Both the position numbers and the translations under genes were made by a program. The notes under the pieces were generated by a model. That model did no database searches. It was not told the origin of the DNA and saw only the letters and a list, made by a program, of their open reading frames with translations. A DNA stretch of 64,000 nt from Choanephora cucurbitarum (Eukaryota; Mucoromycota; Mucoromycetes; Mucorales; Choanephoraceae). This document shows positions 45,270 to 58,891 of this stretch, one piece after another (position 1 is the stretch's first letter; each line of letters opens with the position of its first letter). Location: assembly GCA_025331435.1 (NCBI GenBank), contig JAIWNI010000047.1:62001-126000 (forward strand), in the 5' to 3' direction.

Positions 45270-46963
45270 TGAGGATTCTCTTTAGACAGTTGTATAACGG
45301 GCAGGATTTAGTTGTGAGATAAAGAGCAACAAGAAGAAAAAAGTATACAGAAGCAAAAAGAAAACGGAAAAAGAAAAGAATGAATTACGAAAGACTATTG
45401 AGAAAGATGTGGTGTAACAACTGAAAAGATCTGATAAAAAAATTTGTTACCCGGAGCTGAGCCTTGTCATAGAAGAAATTAGGGTGTTATTGGTTCCCGT
45501 AATTTGATCATCCGATAGATAACCAGTTGGTGAAATAAAAGGGGTTTGAGAGTGTATTATCAGCTAATGTTTATGTCCAGATATCAATAACAACAGGAAA
45601 AGAGAGACATGTTTACTAGTGCTTATTTTATACTGTGGCTTTATGACAATGTACTTTGAGCAGGATTAAGTACGGCTCATGATCAGTGCTGATGTACTTT
45701 TAGGGGAACTGATTAGATCTTTGCCAAAAGACAAAACATTGTAGAGAAATCTCACAGACCATTTGGAAATCAAACATCTTACTTGTCTGTCTCAATTATG
45801 CCAGCATGTCTAACACCAAAACGAACAAGCTAAGAGTCGCCACTCTGAAAAAGGCTCATCAGGTAGCGTACAGGCTTTAGACTTTCATCAAAGAGTAATC
45901 AGATTATCAGCGCTGTTCGAAAACAGAAAAATGAGTTACAAGGATAAGGTTATACCTGTTACTTGTTGTCATAACTCAAAGCCAAGACAAACAAAGAAAA
46001 GAGTAAGGAAGAGCGTTAAGGAGAAAAGTAAAAGCGAATCTTTGTTTTATTCAGTATTTTGCAAATATATCTTTTCTTTTCTTAGTTCCTTTCTCTTTGA
46101 AGACTAAAAAAAAAAACTCTTAAACTAGTACACCCACATTTTCAACTCACTTGTGAAGAGTAACACAAAGTCTCTCAATAATCAGATGAAGCTTGTATCA
46201 CATAAACAACCAAAACCAAAAAAAAAGCCATCAGTCTGAGTTGCTGAAAATGACTTTGAAAAAACTTTGATCAAGTGTAGCATCACTACTTTAAAATAAA
46301 CATGTGTTATCTTACAAGCTGAATGCTTATGATGATTTTTGGAGTGACGAATTGAATTCATTCCCTTTTTTTTATCAACTTAGTAAAAAAGACAAACAGC
46401 AGAAGTTAGCATGATGTTCCTATTGCTTATGGCTCTTTTACACTTAGTCATTGAATATTTAAAGCTCAAGTAAATGGTGCTGTTTCAGGTAGAATGAGCT
46501 AGTCGCTTGCAGAAGCAAACGTTTTATTAAAATGTCACGTATTCATTAAGTACAGTAATTGCAATAGTTACAAGCTTGTTATTTCCGGTCTAAGCGAAAG
46601 ATAAAGTTTGTCATAGAAAGCTGATAGTTTGAATACATCAGCTAATTGCAAGCATGAAATACAAAGGCTTTTGCATGTGTGAGTGGCATTTACTTTCAAA
46701 GGAAATCAACACACTGATTTGAGAAGTAATGCTTAGTAAGCTCAAAGAAACAGAAAAGAAGAACAAAGTAATCATGTATTAATCTAAGCTAGTCCATAGC
46801 TTATTTTGGCTTCTCTTTGTGATCTTTTCTTTAGATCCTTAGAATATCAGAAGATAAAAGGAATGATTTTATTGTGCTTTCAGATTACATGATTGAGTAG
46901 AAAAAAAAATAGTTTTGTAGTGTGTGTGCGTATAGGTTTAAATATGATACAAGAATGTGTTTA
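45270..46963. other. Intergenic, velvet promoter and PEX5 3' region
   Basis: About 1.7 kb with no supported frame. The left few hundred bases form the velvet gene's promoter, read on the minus strand; the right ~100 bases hold the PEX5 3' end. No RNA gene or repeat is seen. Confidence 0.5.
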
Positions 46964-49014
46964 CTAAAATTCAAATTCTGGGCGGAACTGGTTCAAATCT
47001 GCCCCTACAACTGCTTTATCAGCCAAGTCACGACGGTCCTGTAAGAAAGAAGAAAATGCGATTAGTTATGTGATTATTGACCTGTTCTATTAGTGTATTC
47101 TTACCATCATGATGAAGGCTTTTCGTAACATTTCCCAAGAGTTGTTAGATACATTGACACCTTCTTCTGAGTCACCATGACCACGTTTATGCATTGAGAG
47201 AGCTGTCAAGATGTGTTCTGCAGCTTCTTTATAACAGCCGATATTGACACAGCTCACACCAATATTGTATCTAGCACGTACAAATGATGGACGCAATTCC
47301 AATGCCTTATGGTAAGCATCAATAGCTTCTTCTGAACGACCATTGTTGGCTAATGTAGCTCCCATACGATTCCATAATAAATAATCCTAATCGTCCAATG
47401 TTAACGATCTCGTTTTCTTCTCCTTTGATTCACTTACATCAGGACGGCCCTTTAGGGCAGCAAAGAAACAATCAATGGCCTTGTCAAGGTCACCACTTCC
47501 ATAAAACAACACACCTAAACCTATTTGGACATCAGGATCCATCAATTGACCGTCAGGAGCCTGTCTAGCAGCAGCCAGAAACAGATCGGTAACGCGATCG
47601 TGAAGTTCAAATGGTGAGGCAGCTTGAGGTAATGATGCTCCATTTACGACATGGGGGTATTTTTGGGTGATCCAGCGTTCTAATGTTTGGTATGCAGCAT
47701 GATCATAAGATTCATTGGTATAGCTGACAGCTAAAGACATAAGGGCCTGTAGGTTTCCAGGGTCTGCTTCTATAGCACGCTCAAGAGCACGAATGGCAGG
47801 TTCTTCCTTTTCGTTTTGAGCTTGAGCATTACCTAGGTGCATCCATGCTTCTGAGTTATGAGGATCCTTTTGGACAACTGCTTCAAAGGCCATAGCAGCA
47901 TTACTTAGCAAGCCACCCTCATCCAGCAAACGCAAACCTTCTGCCATAGGATCAGGGTGGTTGAGGTAAGGGTTGTTAACCTCAAACACATATTCACCCA
48001 GATCAGGCTTATAGACTGTATTGCCTTGTCCGAAATTACCAAACTCATCCTCCCAATTCTCTTCATCAGTCATATGGTTACGAATTGACTTCCAGACATT
48101 TTCGAATTCGTCAAAGGAAGGATCTTGAGCAGCGGCCTCTGCTACCTTGCGTGCTATTTCTTCTTCTGTCTCCTCCTTTTCGTCAAAAACAGCAAACTGC
48201 TCTTCCCAAGAGGCATTGTTTTGATTAGTTTCAAGGCGTCCTTTACCCTTATTCTCTACAAGGTCAAATTCGTTAGCCCAGTCAAAGTGTTTTTGAAAAG
48301 CGGCCTCGAATTCGGCTAACTGTGCTGGGTTCATGTTGTTGACTTCTGGATGGTTCATGAATTCTTCTCTCCAAACTGAAAGAAAAAAAAATTACCCCCC
48401 AAAAAAAGAAAGCATAGTTAATTCATGTAGTCCTATGCACTATAACAACAATTTACCTGATGCATTTTGTCCAGCAACAGCTTTACTTTCAACAAATGCC
48501 TTCTCCATAGCCTCTGCTTCTGCGGGTGTTAACTCCCATAACTTTGGACCTGCTTGTTGAAATTCATTTGCCCAGTTGCCTACATTTCCACCAGCAGGCA
48601 TCTGTCTAACTGCATCCAGTTCTCTCTGCAAGGCTGAAAATTCAAAGTTGTTGCCCATTCTGTACTGTTGTTGAGGCTGGTCTTGTCCAAAGAACTCATT
48701 CACCATATCACCTCCTTGAGAAAATCCAGGACCTTGATGTCTTTGAGAACGCATCTATCCTGTTGGTTATTATTTTATCACAATAGTGCTTGACTATCTC
48801 TTCTACTTACAGTTGAAGGCCCCACGTTAGATTGAGAAGGTCCAGCAAATTGGTCCTATGTATTTATTATGCATAAGGTTCATTGGCCAAACAAACCTCA
48901 TATATCACTTACTCTTTGCAAGGATCTGTCTTGTCCAAATTGCTTCATCATTTGGGCCATAGGGTTGGAGCCACCGCAGGAGTCGTCACCATTCATCATA
49001 TTCTTGAAAGACAT
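46964..49014 (-). CDS. PEX5: Peroxisomal targeting signal 1 receptor
   Basis: Pex5 binds cargo with C-terminal SKL-type signals and carries it into peroxisomes. Six exons, 48913-49014, 48811-48855, 48457-48754, 47438-48375, 47105-47386 and 46964-47038, give 579 residues. The N terminus keeps the conserved cysteine (DDSCGGSNP) used for mono-ubiquitination during recycling. Several WxxxF-type peptides that bind Pex13/Pex14 follow: WANEF twice, WREEF, WEEQF and WEDEF. The second half is a TPR array: MAEGLRLLDEGGLLSNAAMAFEAVV, SEAWMHLGNAQAQNEKEEPAI, NLQALMSLAVSYTNE, then DYLLWNRMGATLANNGRSEEAI and ARYNIGVSCVNIGCYKEA. A short final exon ends DLNQFRPEFEF. It shares a 433-bp divergent promoter with PRP45. 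Confidence 0.96.
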
Positions 49015-49447
49015 AGTTTAAGAGAAAAAAAGGTATATTCTGATGACTAAAAGAAAAAAGCCAGAGAAATAGAGCTGCAAAATTCAACATATTCAAAGTC
49101 AGCCGGAAAAATAAATCTTGCCTAACAACTTTTTTTTTTTATAACCAATTGGCATAGTAGAAAAAAGAAAAAACTCATAAGCAACCCAAGAACTGAGGAG
49201 TTAATAAGAACTAGCAAGCTTGCCATTATATCTAACAAGACAAGCTCTTTATTATTCTATACAAGGCTTCTTTTTTGTATTTGTTTCTTCTCTTTCTTGG
49301 TAGAAGCTATGTTTCTTAAAGCAGTCCCTTCCTTCAACCAATAAGAATCAACTGTTTGGTCTTTTTTAAGCTCCCGATGACGTTCACTTAATTATGTGCA
49401 CAAATTATTTTTTTTTCTTGTCTCCTTTTTCTTTTCTATAGTTTATA
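49015..49447. promoter_or_regulatory. Divergent promoter between PEX5 and PRP45
   Basis: The two start codons point away from each other across 433 bp. Pyrimidine tracts flank each start and a CTCCCGATGACG word, containing TGACG, lies near 49371-49382. No TATA box is clear, as usual for housekeeping pairs. Confidence 0.45.
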
Positions 49448-51419
49448 ATGGCTTCACTTTCAAGGTAACAGTTGTTTCATATAAACGAGTATAACAAACT
49501 AATCACAAAGCAATTACAGTCTTTTGCCAAAGCCTCGTCAAACGTTGGCATCAAACACTAACACAGCCCCACAACTCGAAAAGCAAATCAATCAGCTTAT
49601 TACCAAATCAACACAAAGTCGAATTCCACCCTATGGTCAGCGTCAGAGCTTCAGACCCCGTGTAGCTGAAGATTTCGGTAACGGTGGTGCCTTTCCTGAA
49701 ATTCATATTGCTCAATATCCTTTGGGTATGGGCCGAAAAGACAACAAAGCAGCTGATCGTAAAGGAGGTGCACTCACACTTCAAGTGGATGCTGATGGTA
49801 ACGTCAAGTACGATGCTATTGCCAGACAAGGTCACAGCGATGACCGTATTATTCATAGCTCTTATAAGGACTTGGTGCCTATCAACGAGCGTAAAGATAT
49901 GGATGTAGACAAACTTGTGATGGACAGACCTAGTGAAGAGGAAGTTCAGAGTGTCGCTGAAAAGACGCGCCTGGCACTCGAGAAGATTGTCAACGGCAAG
50001 ATAAAGGCAGCACAACCCAAAAACATTGGATCAACCAACGGTAGTGGTAGCAACAAAGATCCCACCTACATTCGTTATACACCTATGCAAAGCCAGACAG
50101 GAGACGGATTCAACTCAGGTGCCAAACAGAGAATTATTCGTATGGTAGACGCACCCAGAGATCCTATGGAACCACCAAACCATTTACACAAAAAAGTTCC
50201 TCGTGGTCCACCCTCACCACCAGCTCCTGTCATGCATTCACCTCCCCGTAAGTTGACAGCAAAAGAACAGGCAGAATGGGTTATTCCCCCTTGCGTCTCT
50301 AACTGGAAGAACACAAAGGGTTATACTATTCCACTTGATAAGCGTTTAGCTGCTGATGGTCGTGGCCTTCAAGAGTTGACCATCAACGATAACTTTGCCA
50401 AGTTTTCTGAAGCCCTCTATGCTGCTGATCGACATGCAAGAGAAGAAGTAAGACAGAGAAATCTGATGCAACAGAAATTGGCTCAAAAGCAAAAGGAAGT
50501 GGAGGAAGACAAGCTTAGACAGTTGGCTCAGAAGGCTCGTGAAGAAAGAGCTGGTTTTAAACCTTCAAGCAGTGCGGCCGAACCACCTTCCATCGCCAAC
50601 AGACCCTCTGCTTCTTCACTTATGCCAGACTATGACTCGTCTGGTAGTGAATCAGGATCAGATAGTGAAGAAGAAAGCTCACCTGTTAGAGGTCGTCGAA
50701 GTGATGATAGTGATGAAGAAGGTGTAAGAGAGCGTGACCGTCTAAGACATGATCGTCAAAAGCAGAGACAGAGAGAAATGCGTATGAGCAAGATGGGTAC
50801 AGAAGCAAGAGCCAAGCACCTTGCTCGGTAAGTTAGATAGTGTCAACAGGATGTCCAGCTTAATTAATTGGCTGTTATATAGTGAACAAGGCCGTGATAT
50901 CTCAGAAAAGATTGCACTCGGTTTGGCCAAACCTAGTCTGAGCAAAGAAAGTATGTACGATGCTCGATTGTTTAACCAGACAGAAGGTATTGGCTCTGGT
51001 TTTGGTAATGACGATTGTAAGTATCTCTGGTTTAATTTCTTCCCAAAAAAAACCCCCATTTCTAATTAATATCCATAGCATACAACACATACGACAAAGC
51101 ATTATTCAATCAATCGTCCACATCCATATATCGATACAGAGGTGAAAACACTGATTCTGAAGTATTGGGCAGTACAAATACAGAAGACCTTGAAAGAGCC
51201 ATCCGACAAGACAGATTCAGTACTCGTAAAGGCTTCCAAGGTACAGAAGGTGGTGAAAGTTCAAGTGGTCCTGTTGAATTCGAAAAGGAAACACTGGCTG
51301 CTCCAAAATCAGCTAGTAAAGATGTCTTTGGCCTTGATACCTTTTTGAACAAAGCAAAGAAGGGCAAGAGATCACGTGATGATGAAGAGGATAGTGATGA
51401 TGATAGACGTAAACGTTAA
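49448..51419 (+). CDS. PRP45: SNW/SKIP splicing factor (Prp45)
   Basis: Prp45 is part of the activated spliceosome and, in animals (SKIP), also a transcription co-regulator. Four exons, 49448-49464, 49520-50827, 50883-51016 and 51079-51419, give 599 residues. The conserved N-terminal part has PPYGQRQSFRPRVAEDFGNGGAFPEIHIAQYPL. The SNW core reads IPPCVSNWKNTKGYTIPLDKRLAADGRG and continues into a long charged helix. The C-terminal part keeps ERDISEKIALG-like (GRDISEKIALGLAKP) and YDARLFNQTEGIGSGFG, and ends in an acidic-basic tail. The first exon codes for only five residues plus two bases. The length matches the family. Confidence 0.95.
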
Positions 51420-51476
51420 ATGCTTTTATTATTGATTAAGAAAATATACACAACAAAAAAAAACCTATTTTGCTTT

Positions 51477-53219
51477 TTACCACATAAATCTTTGAAGTTG
51501 CTCAGGCTCATTAGCCCATACAAATGGTTTGTAGATGAAAAGATAAAGAGTGATGATGTGCAACAGAGCATAAAAGGACAATGCTAGATAAGTACGGTGT
51601 GGGTGAGTAGGAGGTGGAATATGGGTCATGTAAAGTAGAAAAGGAATAATAAAATATCTAAACTCAAGCAGAGGAGAGGGCACGAGTGTCAGTAGAACAG
51701 CAGCAATGTATCCCAAGACAAACAAAAGGTTGTTATGTTGTGCTAATGACAGCTGTCAGCATAAATAAATCAACATAAAAAGAATAAGGACTCTTACCAA
51801 ATGCTTGTATGTTGAGGAATCCACTCATTATGTAGATAGGTGTTAGCACATAACGAACAGATGGATGTCTTCTGTAGATCTTTTTCCAAACATAAAAACT
51901 GTAATGACGATTATCGCTTAGAATGAAAGGGTGCTCATACCTAATAAATATGTTATATTAGTTGAGCAGACAAATGTGTTTAGATGTTATTTACGTGTAT
52001 CGATGAATTATGAACAGACAAACTGGTGCTATCAAAGACCCATATATTATTCTAGTATTCAAAGTCAATGGACGATCAACAATACGTACATATCTATTTA
52101 CATACCTTCTAATTGACAACAAACTAATAAGAGAGTTAATAGAAAGAGTCCAGGGAGCCGCAAAAAAGGATAGGAAACAGGTAAAGTAAAAGATTTGTGG
52201 GAAGTGCAAACCAGCAATATGATTTGAGCGATCACCTAAAACAATACCTCCATTCCACACAAGAAATGCGCCAAACAAACCGATAGCCAAGAGAAAGGTG
52301 ATAATGTGAGGAATCAGGATAATCAAATGTTTCAAGGTTTGAACGATTAAGCTCTTGACAGACTGAATTACTTGTACTATTAAAGACAGAAACTTTTCAG
52401 CACATCAAATGGCGTAATAAGTACTACTGAGTCCTACCTAAGCTATGTATATCTGAGCATCTAGGGTCGTAAAGACTGTTTGAGTTGTCCTGTTTCTTAG
52501 CTTGAAGAGAGAGCACGTCCATAATGACCAATACCATATAGAGACAGAGCCATATAACGTTAGTCTGTCTAAATGTCAAAGAAACAAGGCCCACTATACC
52601 AGCCAGGCGATAATATCTCTTTTTGACAAGTAAATAGGACAATAGAACGAAAAAAGTAGACCCAGGATCAGTGTAATATACGAAATTATAAAAGAAGTGA
52701 ACAGGAAACCAAGCTAATGCTAGAGCATACAGCTGTGTTTGCTTATCATTCTTGTTTGTCTTTAGAGATACGAGCTGAACAAGAACATAGTACAGACCAA
52801 CGGAGAACAGAAGGTTGGTGAAACGTAACGCTGTTACAGTACAAAGATCAAGATGCAATATCTGTCCAAGGTAAGCTATTATATTGCTTATAACATATCT
52901 AACAACAACAGAAGATTACTATCAAGATGTATCTCTTTTCTAGACGCATAAAAATGCTGCACTTTACAGTCCTGGTGGAGTTGTCAATTTTGGGTCCCAA
53001 TCAAAATAATTGCCCTGACAGTATTGTTGTGCCTGAGGGACATGGAATATCTCATCCTATAATTAGAAACTAATTTATTAAGATACACACTCTGTAACTA
53101 GCTTATTTTTTCTTCTTCTGTTCTTAAAGAGAGTAGGCTACCATGTAAGGCAAAGGCACTTTCTGGTTGACAACAAACGCTGTTGAGATCAGCACAGCAA
53201 CATGGGCGATCGCCAACAT
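51477..53219 (-). CDS. ALG10: Dol-P-Glc:Glc2Man9GlcNAc2-PP-Dol alpha-1,2-glucosyltransferase (ALG10)
   Basis: ALG10 adds the third, terminal glucose to the lipid-linked oligosaccharide in the ER, completing the donor for N-glycosylation. Six exons, 53142-53219, 52968-53056, 52438-52898, 51995-52376, 51798-51940 and 51477-51742, give 472 residues. The chain starts with a membrane helix and [10 protein letters not shown], followed by [31 protein letters not shown], the catalytic-loop signature. Then come [56 protein letters not shown] and [11 protein letters not shown], ending [12 protein letters not shown]. All match the family in order. It shares a 285-bp promoter with SCP160. Confidence 0.95.
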
Positions 53220-53504
53220 TGCAAAATCAGAAAAAAAAAAGAGCAAAATAAAATAAAATACATCTTTCGCGCACAGCAGAGAATGATACACGTTACACTT
53301 TCCTGTAATGTTCCTATTGGCTCAAAAAATAAAGTGTAGAAAAGTTCGAATCTTTCCTTTCTCGCCCCCTCCCCTTTTCTCTTTCTTTCTTTCTTTTATT
53401 TTGTTTTCATCTTAAGAAACCATAAATACAAAAGAACTAGGCTTCAATCTTTCTCGTACCTTACAAACAACGGCATAACACTTTCTCTCTCTTTCTTATT
53501 GGTC
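53220..53504. promoter_or_regulatory. Divergent promoter between ALG10 and SCP160
   Basis: 285 bp between opposed start codons. The SCP160 side has CGCCCCCTCCCC near 53363 and a long CT-rich leader. The ALG10 side is A-rich. No TATA box is clear. Confidence 0.45.
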
Positions 53505-56459
53505 ATGGCTTCTTCTAACGATTCTTTGGATACCTTACCTCCATCTGCCAAGTTGGCTCTTTTGCACGCTCAAGCAGCTTCATCTACTGTTGAGGAAGAT
53601 CCCTTCGTTCCTTCTCCCGATGACCCTGTTGTCACTGACAACTATGCTTATGAACCTTTGATCGCTGGTGACTACCCTACTCCTATTGGTAAGCCTGTTG
53701 CTGCTTCTCAAAAGAAAGAACCTGCTGTACCTACCAAGAAGAACCTTGACCTCAGCTCTGAATCTGCTTTTCCTTCCCTCTCTGCTTCTCCCCGTACACC
53801 TGTAGCCACAAGTGGCTGGTCTTCTGCCGCTAGTGCTCGCGTCAAGTCTCCCCAACAAGGTTCTGTCTCTCCTAGACCTATGGCTCCTCCTGCCTCTGGT
53901 AACGCCAACAAGAAGTCTGTTTCTAGCATCACTAGTGTATTGAAGTTGCCTGCCCATCAACAAATTGCAAACATGGCTAGCAAGCCCCTTGGCTTCAAAA
54001 GCAATGCTGATGTTATTCAACAAGTTATCAGCAAAACTGGTACAAACATCATTGCCTCTACTAACCGTTCAGGTACTACTACTTTCCTTATTCAAGGTGC
54101 CCCTAATGATGTCAACAGAGCAAAGAGAGAATTGGCTGCTGGTCTTGTTGTTAAGGTAAGCTATCGTGACAGTGCATATCTGTAAGAAAAAAATGGGCAA
54201 AAGAGGAAAAAAGAGAGAGATGGAAATGTGCACTACATAAGGGGAAACATATTCTATGCGAATACTTATGTACTAACAATACTAAAAAAAAATTAGCGTA
54301 CTGTTGAAATCGCTGTTCCTGCTTCCACTCGCCGTTTCATTATCGGTGCTAAGGGTGCTACTTTGAAGCAAATTGAAGCCAAGTCTAACACACGCATCAA
54401 CTTCCCCCGTAAGGAAGAAGAAGACAGCTCCTTCAACGAAGAAAACCCTGATGAATTGATTGACGTAACTATCGTTGGTGATACTACTGGTATTGCTATT
54501 GCTAAGGAAGAAATCGAAAAGATCATTGGTGATAAGGTAAATTGATATTGGTGATAAAAGAAGAGGCAAGAATAGTGATATACTAATTGTTTTTCCCAAT
54601 GATAGATTGCCAAGTCCAGCATCAAGGTTGAAGGTTTGGATAGCAAGTATTATCTTTTCCTTTGTGGTGCTGAAAACAACAACATCAAGAAGATTGAAGA
54701 CGAATTTGATGTCAAGATCAACATGCCTGCCTTGATTGTTGACGGTACCACTAACAGTGACACTGTCATCACTATTTCTGGTGATAAGGAAAAGATCCAA
54801 CAAGCTAAGCAAGCTTTGGAAGCTATCTATAGCGACATTGAAAAGAACAGTCGCACAATTGCCATCAGCATTCCCAAGCGCCAACACAAGTACCTTTACG
54901 GTAAGAACGGTGAGATCCTCAAGGAAATTTGGGAAGAAGCTGGTTGTACAGTTGAATTGCCTCCCGCAGAAGATTCTTCTGAAAATGTCACTATTCGTGG
55001 TCTCGATGCTGACCTTGTGAAGGGTTTGACTGTTGTGATGGAAAAGGCACGTGCTGTTCACGTCAGTGTTCTTGATTTGACTGAAAACTACAAGTCTGTT
55101 GGTGACAAGGCTACTGCTCTCAAGCATGCTCAATCTGCCCTCAAGTATTTGTTGCACAGAAAGAGCATCAAGAAGATTGAACGCGAACACAATGTGCAAG
55201 TAGGTGTTCCTCAACCTGAGGAACTCAAGAAGGCTGTCAGCCTTGAATTTGTCAGCAAGGTTGAAAAGGATGCTGCTCTTGCTCAATTGGCTCTCTCTAA
55301 CATCATTCGTGAATTGCCTCCTCAAGCCTTCGGTTCAGTCGATGTTGAAGTTTACCTTCACCAACACTTGGCTACTCACCACAGCGCTGTTATTGAACGT
55401 ATTCAATCAGCTCACGATGTTACCGTCATCTTCCCTGATGAAAAGGAAGCTAGCAAGTCTGTCTTGATTGTCTATGGTGGTAAGGGCGACGCTAAGGATG
55501 CTATTTCTGCTGCCGCTGCTGAAATCGCCAAGATTGCTGCCGACTCTTCAGACTACATTACTAAGTCCATTTCTATTCCTGCCGAACTCCATGACGCTCT
55601 TCGTGGTCCTAGAGGCACCACTTTGAATGCCATCGTCGGTGAGTCTGAAGCCGTCGTTCGATTTGGTCCTGCTGATCAAGTTGAAATTCGTGGCTTCACT
55701 CAACAAGTCAGCAAGGTTGTTGCTAAGCTTCAAAAGGCTCAAGAAGCCGTCCAACAAGAAGGTTACAACAAATCCTACACTGAAGAATTCTTCATTCCTT
55801 CCAACTTCTCTGCTCACATCATTGGTAAGGCTGGTATCCATATCAACAAGCTCAAGGAAGACTTTGGTATCAAGGTTGATATTGGAGAAAACAGCGAAGA
55901 AAAGACCAGTGGTAAGAAGAAGAACACAGCTACCTCTGTCAAGGTTGTCATTCAAGGCCCCAAGCTCAACACAGAGGCTGCCAAGGAACGTATCTTGTCT
56001 CAAGTTTCCAGCTTGGCTGATCAAGTTACTCTTTCATTGAAGGTTCCTAGAGAATTCCATCGTTTGTTGATTGGTCCTAGTGGCCGCTATGTCAAGAAGC
56101 TTGAAGACAAATACAATGTGTTCATCAAGTTCCCTCGTTCTGGCGGTAGCAACCGTGGCGATGAAAGCCCCTCTACACCCACTAACCCCGATGAAGTTAC
56201 TGTTCGCGGTGGTAAGAAGGATGCTCAAGCTGCCAAGGAAGAACTCATGGAACTCTATGAATATGAGAAGGAGGAGCAAGCTCAACGTAAAGAAAGAGAG
56301 CAGAAGCACAAAGAATACCAAGAAAAGAGAGCTGCTGAAGACAAGAGAAGAGCTGAAGAAAGAGCCGCTCGTGAAGCTAGAGACGCTGCCAAGGAAGCTG
56401 CTCGTGAAGCTAAAAAGCAACAACAACAACAACAACAACAAGCCAATAAGAAAGAATAA
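53505..56459 (+). CDS. SCP160: Multi-KH RNA-binding protein (SCP160/vigilin)
   Basis: Scp160 binds polysomes at the ER and affects translation of certain mRNAs. Three exons, 53505-54155, 54297-54536 and 54606-56459, give 914 residues. The first ~130 residues are Ser/Pro-rich and disordered. At least five KH domains keep a GxxG loop: IIGAKGATLKQI, LYGKNGEILKEI, LRGPRGTTLNAI, IIGKAGIHINKL and LIGPSGRYVKKL. Other KH copies lack it, as in vigilins. The C terminus is a long Glu/Lys/Arg helix ending in a short polyglutamine run. I used the ATG at 53505. Codon bias is strong, so expression is probably high. Confidence 0.94.
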
Positions 56460-57083
56460 AGGCTTCTAATATATTCTGTAACATAGTTTAATCGTGACCT
56501 AAAAAAAACATCAATTTTGACATTCTCCTGATTTGAAAGAACAACAAGTTTACCGCTCTTTGTTCTCTCTCGTTACCCTCTCTATTTTTGTATCTAGAAA
56601 AAAAAACTTAATAAAAAAGAGATAATTTACAAATAAAGTTTATTTTCGAGCAAAAAAAAAAGCAAGACGCGCTTATTTGTGTAACAAATCAGGCTTTGAA
56701 GGAGTATGCAGCAACTAATTAAAAGAGTACCAACAATGCTGTATCCTTGTTATATATTGGCATCTATTAATAATGCATATTGTATGAGACAAATCTTTCT
56801 GTTTGTGTTAAAAGATGAAGATGCTGACTGCAATGAAATCTCTATTCTCTTATGATCTCAGTTGCATTATTTTTTCTCATCTCTTTAAAATCAAACACTC
56901 CATGTGATGCAAGATACACCACAATGATGGCAGAAAAGAGAAAAGCTTTGTGCTACAATCGATAGTAGATGAAATGTCCTTCATAGTGGTTTAGTCTTGC
57001 TTGCTATTTATACACCTAGTTTCAGTTTAACCTGTTCTTTCTCCTTTCTTTTTCCTTTCAAACACTTATTGTTCTGTCAAAAA
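56460..57083. other. Intergenic between SCP160 and the transporter
   Basis: About 620 bases: the SCP160 3' end with AATAAA-like words near 56609 and 56632, then a region with no supported frame, then the pyrimidine-rich leader of the transporter. Confidence 0.5.
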
Positions 57084-58891
57084 ATGGAGCATTTGTCACA
57101 AAAATTGGAAGATCACAACTCATGGCATGGCGATGAAGATCTCGAACAACCCTCATATATGTTCAGAACATACAAAATTCGTTTTTATGGTTTAGCGGTC
57201 ATTGGTCTTTCAAATATTGCTTCCTCTATCAATTGGCTTTCAGTGGCAATAGTACCTGATTATGCAGATGCATTTTTTGGTGGTGTTGGACTTACAACAA
57301 TAAACTGGTTTTCTAACATATTCATGCTATGCTACCTATTTGCTGGTCCTGCATCTAGCTGGGTGTATGACCATTGGTCCGTAAAGACAGGTGTAGGTCA
57401 ACTGATTGTTGTGAAGTTTTTCTTTCTCATTCCTTTGTATTTTCACGTAGCTCATAATTGGTAGTGTGTTACAACTCCTTGGCTCATGGTTGCGTTATGG
57501 TTCAGTTCATGTACAGGACGCTTCAGGAAGAGTAGCACTTGCTTTCGTTGGACAGGTATTGATTTTGCTATTGTTTAATGTGATTTTGATTAACACTATT
57601 TCTTTTCTGTCTTTTAAGACCATATGTTCTATTGGTCAGCCTTTTATTTTGAATATATCTACACCTGTAAGTGACCTCAACTGCTCTTGTACTATTGCAT
57701 ATCAAGTTCTAATACCTTTTCTTTTCATTCCCACTAGTTTGCTGCGTTGTGGTTTAGTGCTGAAGGCAGAGGTGTAGCCACTATGATTGGTGGTTTAAGT
57801 AAGTAGAGAAAAAACTGTATGACAAAAGCTCTATTCTTTTTTCTGATCATTAAACCTTATGCCACTTCTCTAGCTAACGCAATTGGAATGGCTATTGCTT
57901 CTATCCTTATGCCTGCACTTGTAAAAGGCCCTTCTTCCATGAGTTTAGGTGTAAGTTGCATTCAAAGAATGAATTGACTTATCAAACTAACGTTTCCTAA
58001 AATGCTATCACAGTTTCTGGTTATTGCTTGCATTACTACAGGATGCGCTCTTCCTGTCTGTTACTTTCCAAAAAAGCCAAAGACACCACCATCCTTTAGT
58101 GCTTCTTCAAAGAACAAATACACAATGACATTCTTTCAGTCTCTAAAAGAACTCTTGACCAATTACAATTACCTAATTATACTAGTTGCTTTTGGCATTT
58201 TATGCGGTCTCTCTTCTTCTGTTACTTCACTGTTAACGCAAATTGTTACTCCACATGGTATATCAGTAGATGAAGCAGGCTTTATTGGTGCTGGTTTTAT
58301 CATTGCAGGCATCATAGGTGCCATTATAACTGGCGCTTTTATTGATAGAACGAAGAAACACAAATGGGTTCTCAAGATCTATGTTCCATTCATAGGTGCG
58401 CTTTATCTTTCATTCTATTTTGCTGGTAATATAACTCGACTGAAGATGGGATTGATTTGTAGTTACTAAATGCTTCTTTTTCCTCTAAAAAAAAGTGAAA
58501 TCTGCTCAGTTCAAATACCTAATGCTAGTCTGTGTTCTACTTGGGTTTTTTACTTTTTCTTTGCTTCCGGTTGCTTTGGAACTATCGGTTGAATGTAAAC
58601 ACCTTAATTTCACTTCAACATTTCTTATTCTAATCAATTGCCTTGCTTATTTTAGCTACCTTTCCTGTAAGCGAATCTATCTCGAGTGCATGTTTATGGT
58701 TGAGTTCGCAAATTCTAGGCCTCGTGATAATGACTGTGATGGACATGCTACGTGATGAAAATGGTGTTATGCTTCAGAGCCTTGTGTTCGCTGCCTGTAT
58801 TTCATTTCCCATGTGCATTTTATCTACTTTCTATAACAGTCCAAACAAACGACTGGAATTCGAAGAGAGAAACAGAATTGCCAGTACATAA
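57084..58891 (+). CDS. Major facilitator transporter, SLC49 (FLVCR/DIRC2)-like
   Basis: Eight exons, 57084-57392, 57451-57555, 57619-57666, 57738-57798, 57874-57950, 58014-58425, 58496-58594 and 58656-58891, give 448 residues and about twelve membrane helices. Family-like segments are YKIRFYGLAVIGLSNIASSINWLSV, LLGSWLRY, QPFILNISTPFAALWFSAEGRGVATMI, SLTSLLTQ-like region (VTSLLTQIVTPHGISVDEAGFIGAG) and TGAFIDRTKKHKWVLK. The NISTPFAALWF stretch with the following small residues is characteristic of SLC49. Animal members carry haem or choline, and DIRC2 is lysosomal; the substrate here is unknown. Acceptor choices for exons 2 and 7 were set by helix continuity and are less certain. Confidence 0.85.

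Noticed and set aside
52095..52106. Intron donor GTATGT inside ALG10 exon 4
   Set aside because: The next acceptor would give either a 12-nt intron or loss of the following membrane helix. Reading through keeps the family sequence up to the donor at 51994.
54282..55325. 347-codon minus-strand open frame
   Set aside because: It lies antisense to the KH domains of SCP160. Strong codon bias on the sense strand removes stops from this antisense frame, and the antisense translation has no domain.
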